Assembly (NCBI GenBank): GCA_027604505.1
Contig: JADIIX010000024.1
Coordinates: 62,001-126,000 of the forward strand
Reading direction: 5' to 3'
DNA length: 64,000 bases
Origin: Gonapodya sp. JEL0774
Taxonomy: Eukaryota > Monoblepharomycota > Monoblepharidomycetes > Monoblepharidales > Gonapodyaceae
Made by a program: the position numbers and the translations under genes. Under the pieces are notes generated by a model, which saw only the letters and a program-made list of their open reading frames with translations, did not search any database and was not told the DNA's origin. Positions 59,302-64,000 of this stretch are shown here, in pieces; position 1 is the first letter of the stretch, and every line of letters starts with the position of its first letter.

Positions 59302-61656
59302 ATGTCAGACAACAAACTCAAATTGGAGAGCAAAGAGCTCCTGTCTACAGATAACTTTGTCCCTGAGGTGGAGGATGCGTTGGAGGAGCTTATAGGTTGG
59401 TGTGCTGTCTGTGTGTTTCTTGTTTCCTTCTCCAGTGAAGTGACCACAAAATCCGTTTCCACACTATTACACATTCATATTGACGCAGATGTCGATATCC
59501 CAGGCTGGAATCCCCACCTCGTGTGGACAGAAGAGGAAGAAAAGAAGGTGGGTGTCCCTTGTCTCGTGATCTGTGTGGCTCAATCACGACTAACCACATA
59601 ACGTGTCCCTTCTCCATTTAAACGCAGCTCGTTAGGAAATTCGATCTCACAATCATGCCAGCGATAATCTTCCTTTTTATCTTTTTGGTCCGTCTTTCTG
59701 TTATTCTCGAGGAACCGCACTTACTTCTGACAGTGTTTATCGTGCATCTACAGAACTTGGACCGCCAAAACATCAGTAACGCTCTCACGAACAACTTCAC
59801 CGCCTCGTGCGTTTGTGAATGAGCATCCTCCATCATTGTTCATATTGCTAACAGTTTTCTGTTTGCCAGCATCGGCGGCACGACTGATACCATCAATCTT
59901 GGTTCGACCATGTTGCTTGTTGGCTTCTGCGTTTTTGAGATCCCCTCCAACATCGTATGTTGTCTTGGCTTGTCACTGATGATTCGCTATCATTACGCTA
60001 AAACTCGCTATGTCACCATTCTCAGATCATTCAAAAGATTGGACCACATGTGGGCATCACGCGATTCAATTTCTCATTGAAGCTCATTAAAAATCTCGTT
60101 TTCTTCTACCTCAGCGGTGGCTTCCGGCTCTCATGGTCGGGTGGGGTCTAGTGTCCACGTTCCAAATGTTTATCCACGACCCGCCAACGTTCCTCGCCAC
60201 CCGGTTCCTGATCGGTGCCTTCGAGGCCGGGTGGATTCCCGGTGTCGTGCTCTACCTCTCTCTGCACTACAAGCGAGGCGAGCTCGCAACCCGTCTTTCG
60301 TATTTCTGGGCCTGCAACAATTTGTCGGCGACGTTCAGCGGGTTGTTGGCCTTTGGTATCCTTCGCATGGACGGTATTCAAGGTCTCAAGGGATGGCAGT
60401 GGTTGTTTGGACTTGAGTGAGTGGGACAATAGTCCTGACGATACTCTGTAACATGAACTGATTCTCCTTTTTCTTCGTGCGGCTCGCTAGAGGTGCAGCG
60501 ACCGTGATCGCGGGCTTCCTCGCCTTTTTCCTCCTTCCTGAAGTCCCTCAAGCCAGTTCTCGTTTGTCTGACCGTGAACGTCAGATCGCTGTGACTCGTA
60601 TTCTCAAAGATGACCCCAGCAAGGCGGTCAAAGGTCGGCACTTTGTGCCCCTCAGAGAAGTCTGGGCTGCACTCAGCGACTGGAACGTGTGGCCCAACTT
60701 GATTTTCGCTTTCCTCAACACGCTCGTTACGTCGGGGTTCGGTTTGTATTCGCCCTTGATTATCCAATCCTTTGGGTACGATGCACTGCTGTCCAACGTT
60801 CTCACGATCCCGGGAAACAGTGAGTTCTTTGTTGTTCGATCGCATTCAACACCTATGATTTCACATGGATCAAAAATGTTTTCGAAACATAGTTCTACAT
60901 CTCCTCAACCAGATCGTTTCAGGTTACGTTGCGGATAGGTTCAAGATCAAGTGGCAGGTAGGCTTTGTCTGCTTTCAAAACACATGTCCACGGACTTTAA
61001 ACCAAAACAACTCGGGCACTACTAGGTTATTGTGTTTGGAATCGCGGGTCTGACGCTTGGCTTCATCCTCAACTTAGCAATTCCTGCTTCAAAATCACAA
61101 GCGGGGGCTTACTTCTCTGTGAGTTCCATATCCTCCTTCTCCCTCGTTTGCCTAATCTCCGAATTTCACCTGTACAATTTGATCGTGCAAAAAAAATCAG
61201 CTTATCCTTACCGTCGGGTTCTTCCTTCCGTGGCACGCCGTGAACGCAAGCTGGCAAGCCGCCAATGTCGCACCCAACGGCAAACGCGCCATCATATTTT
61301 CCATGTACATTATGTCGGTAAACATTTCCGGAGCCATGGGTGTATGGCTGTACAAAGATGGTGAGATTGATAGTGTTACTGTGTGGTCATGCTAGCTGGA
61401 GCAGACTGAACTTCATGTTCGTCAAACTCATCTGTTAGATGACAAGCCCGGTTTCCGCCGTGCACTTGGATCCTCGATCGGCATTCTCGGCATTGCCCTC
61501 GCCATTGTTATATTGCGACGCATTCAGCTCGGATACCTCAACCGTATTCGCGAGGCCAAGTGGTCCAAGTTGGATGAAAAGCAGAAGGAGAAGTACCTCA
61601 GGGAGGAAGCGCCCAGGCTTGGTGACAAGGCGCTCAGCTTCAGGTACATTTGGTAA
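59302..61656 (+). CDS. Major facilitator transporter, anion:cation symporter type, copy C (inverted)
   Basis: Third paralogue, on the opposite strand. The ATG at 59302 starts MSDNKLKLESKELLSTDNFV and exon 2 gives WNPHLVWTEEEEKK. It continues KFDLTIMPAIIFLFIFL, LDRQNISNALTNNFTAS, GSTMLLVGFCVFEIPSNI, RFLIGAFEAGWIPGVVLYLS, RILKDDPSKAVKGRHFVPLR and LNTLVTSGFGLYSPLIIQSF. The C-terminal half reads LAIPASKSQAGAYFS, LTVGFFLPWHAVNASWQAAN and EEAPRLGDKALSFRYIW, with TAA at 61654-61656. Introns match those of A and B. By eye several blocks (the LDRQNISNALTNN and FLATRFLIGAFEAGWIPG regions) are identical to copy A. Confidence 0.88.
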
Positions 61657-61972
61657 AGATCTGAGAGACACGGCCACGGGCGGTTGTGGGAGAACTGGGA
61701 TGCACGGCTTTGTTTGAAATGTGCAGGCGTGGGGAGGTCGGTCGGCTTCTAATGTCTTTAATTGGGAGAGGTGGAAGAGTAATTGATCTTATTCACGCAC
61801 TCAAATATCTCTAATGTAATGTCAAGTCTTATCTGACATCGTACGAGTTCAGTCACTTACAATATACGTGGTACACTAGTTGTTGAGCGTAAATGCTTTC
61901 TGCCCAACTGCTTCCCGGGAAGGCAAAGACATTGAGGAAGAGTATGAATAAACTGCCGTGATTAATACTCGC
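61657..61972. other. Intergenic, no gene seen
   Basis: 3' flank of transporter C and upstream of the next plus-strand gene. Nothing recognised. Confidence 0.4.
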
Positions 61973-63584
61973 ATGACAAAGTACTCTCAGCGACCTTCAC
62001 CTCCACTCACTCAATTATTGCGCCCTGTGGAGTTTAGTTCGGTAGAGGCAGTCCACAGCAGTTCCCCACTGAAACCATTCAACCTGTTGTTGGGCAGGAT
62101 GTCTGGGCTTTCTCTGAGACTTGGAGCAGGCCAACGAATATGTGCGCTTTGTCCGCTCACGCGTTTTTCTTTGCCGGACTTGCGTGGTTCATTCAATTCC
62201 CATTTCCCTCACAAAGCTCCATATCAGCGACTGTTCGATATTCCAGCTTCTGTAAACCCGAAATACGCTCCTAAAGAGGTTTGTAGCTCGTAAATGCTGT
62301 CGCCTGTTTCTCCATCGTCTCCCTCACGATGCTCTCGGTCACTTCTTGTCCATCCAAACAGGTGATCCCTCAACCCCTCGTTCACATCGACCCAGACGCT
62401 CTCGCCCGACTCGACTACACCTTTCAGTTTCAAAAAGATCTCATTCGGGAAGTCGAGGACTTCAGGCGTGACCGCAAGGACACTGCGGAAAGGATAAAGA
62501 AGTGGAAGGAGGCTAAGGCAGCCCCTCGGGAAAGGGAAGTGGAAAGGACAGCGACAGATCACGAGCAGAGCGCAGTGACGACAAATGGACTCGTTTCTGC
62601 GATGCCTGGAGTGCCGGCCGTCAGCACACAACACGCGCCCGCATCCGGACAAGGCAATCCACCTAACCTTGGGGCAGTTCCCACCGGTCGTCCACTTCCT
62701 CCTGCTCTGCCCCCCCGGCGCGACCCTTCCGCCACCTCCGCCACAAATTTAAATCAAGCGGTGCCATCAGGAGGTGGAGGAGGTGGTGGTGGTGGCACGC
62801 CTCCACTCGACGCAGGCCGGATAGGGGGAAACGGAAGTTACCTAACAACGACGCCGCCCAGAGACACTGGTCGAACGGGTGACACAGGCGTTAGTACCAG
62901 CGTGGGTGCAGGTCAGTTGGCTCTATCGGAAAAGCCGTCTTTGCTTCTTCCTCTCGCACGCACCATCACACTGGCTCATTCCGTCCCCGTCCGCTCCCGC
63001 AAGGTCCCAACACCGCATTTGCCCCGCCTCGCCCAAATGTCCTCGTTCCTGACGCTCAACCCATGCCTCTCCACGCTCGCGCACAATCCCAAACAGGTCT
63101 AGGCATTCACTCGTGGGAAACCAATCACGACGCGAGCAACCCCGTTCCCCTTGGGAGAGTGAGTCTCGCGCTCTTTCCTCCGCCCTACGTGAATTATTTC
63201 ACGTTTCACAACCCCCAACCTGTACCTTACTTCCCGCCTCCCCACCAGGCCGCCTCCACATCCACCCTCGCCGCTTTCGACCCCGTTCCTCCCACAGACC
63301 CTTGGGACGTTGTCGTCACATCCCGCGACGCACTTCGGGACATCTACGGTTCTGGCGCGGGCACAGGCACAGGCACTGGTGTAGCACCCTCTCCCCCACC
63401 CCAACAGGGCCTTCCACTGCAGGGACAAACCGGGCACAGTCAGTACTACCCACCACAACAGCAGAATCGACCGACACCGCCACCTCCGCCGCCAAGAGGT
63501 GGAGTGGCGATGCCGGGGATGATTGGGGGTCAGGCGTTGCAAGGGTTGGGACAGGGGATGCAGGGGTACGGGAGGGGATATTAG
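61973..63584 (+). CDS. Unrecognised protein: ordered N-terminal domain, Pro/Gly-rich tail
   Basis: In-frame ATGs lie at 61973 and 62099 (MSGLSLRLGAGQR). Exon 1 ends YQRLFDIPASVNPKYAPKE. After a short intron (about 62279-62361) exon 2 continues IPQPLVHIDPDALARLDYTF and a basic helix (FQKDLIREVEDFRRDRKDTA), the part most likely to be conserved. A disordered Pro/Gly-rich region with a run of ten Gly follows (about 62775). Further exons in another frame give PLHARAQSQTGLGIHSWETN, VNYFTFHNPQPVPYFPPPHQ and TDPWDVVVTSRDALRDIYGS. A P/Q/G-rich end (MPGMIGGQALQGLGQGMQGY) reaches a TAG/TAA region at 63584. I cannot name the family; the helical core plus Pro-rich tail suggests an adaptor or scaffold. Confidence 0.5.
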
Positions 63585-64000
63585 GTTGGGTTTGTATGTG
63601 GTGAACGGAACACCAGGGACCTTGGTGCCGTTGAGATACCGTATTTCGTTGATCTCGATTCTAGATTGTAAATAGTACTGCATACGAGATATGAGCGGGG
63701 AATACCGGTGCTTGAGACAGCCGGAACATCCCCAGGTCCAGTTATTGTATGTCGAAGTATTAGGTCGCCTGCTCGCACTTCCTCGAGATCAGGAAACACA
63801 CGCGACAAGACAAACAGGATTATGGTCCTTCGTTTGCACTTACTGTGTGTCGTGTAGGGAGATGACTCATCACGCTGCATTCCAACACATAATTCTCGCC
63901 ACCATCACACAGCACAGTCAGATATGGTGCACCGCAGGAAACACATCACGCTATATTTAGCTTTGGGGCAACTCTTCTGTCAATGTATTAAGTGCATTGT
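63585..64000. other. Right-edge flank, no gene seen
   Basis: Probable 3' UTR and intergenic sequence. Short ORFs only. Confidence 0.4.

Overview
The window reads as nuclear DNA of a zoosporic (flagellated) fungus, most likely a chytrid. Genes have many short introns (mostly 50-150 bp, GT..AG, with CTAAC/CTAAT-like branch points), spacing is tight and neighbours are often divergent. Several gene families fit this placement: a MyTH4-FERM myosin, a DAW1/ODA16-type dynein-assembly WD40 protein, an IQ-motif coiled-coil protein, a Kar5/Brambleberry karyogamy protein and a Cache-type membrane receptor. The taxon is inferred from gene content. No rRNA, tRNA, CRISPR array or insertion sequence was seen. 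Exon boundaries were read by eye, so gene spans are firmer than individual exons.

Layout. 1-6.2 kb (-): unconventional myosin whose 3' end runs off the left edge. 6.7-11.4 kb (+): IQ-motif protein. 12.0-13.1 kb (-): mitochondrial ribosomal protein uS5m. 13.5-15.8 kb (+): Iwr1/SLC7A6OS. 16.8-19.7 kb (-): threonyl-tRNA synthetase. 20.5-20.9 kb (-): small secreted protein. 21.7-24.3 kb (-): Kar5/Brambleberry. 24.4-25.9 kb (+): MMTAG2 homologue. 26.1-27.9 kb (+): DAW1-like. 28.0-30.8 kb (-): API5-like. 31.2-33.4 kb (-): Cache-type receptor lacking an output domain. 33.6-36.0 kb: small membrane or mitochondrial unknowns.

36-39 kb is an unusual island. It holds GATCT/GATCA-rich imperfect direct repeats, a degenerate D5-type (NCLDV/plasmid-like) primase-helicase C-terminal fragment, a 10-N assembly gap with a C homopolymer, and a second ORF combining a viral-type KilA-N/MSV199/Ant-like region with the same Cys-rich tail as the helicase fragment. 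I read it as the remnant of an endogenised giant virus or plasmid-like element.

40-53 kb: a possible microprotein, a small secreted protein, a large family-2 membrane glycosyltransferase, an unrecognised multi-exon gene and a Ser/Pro-rich protein. 53.3-61.7 kb: three paralogous major facilitator transporters of the anion:cation symporter type, two tandem on - and one inverted on +, with TATA boxes in a shared divergent promoter. 62-63.6 kb: a proline/glycine-rich protein with a conserved-looking N-terminal domain.

Most genes are unrelated housekeeping functions. The coherent themes are flagellum and zoospore biology (DAW1, perhaps the IQ protein and the MyTH4-FERM myosin), nuclear fusion (Kar5), the transporter cluster and the viral-type island.
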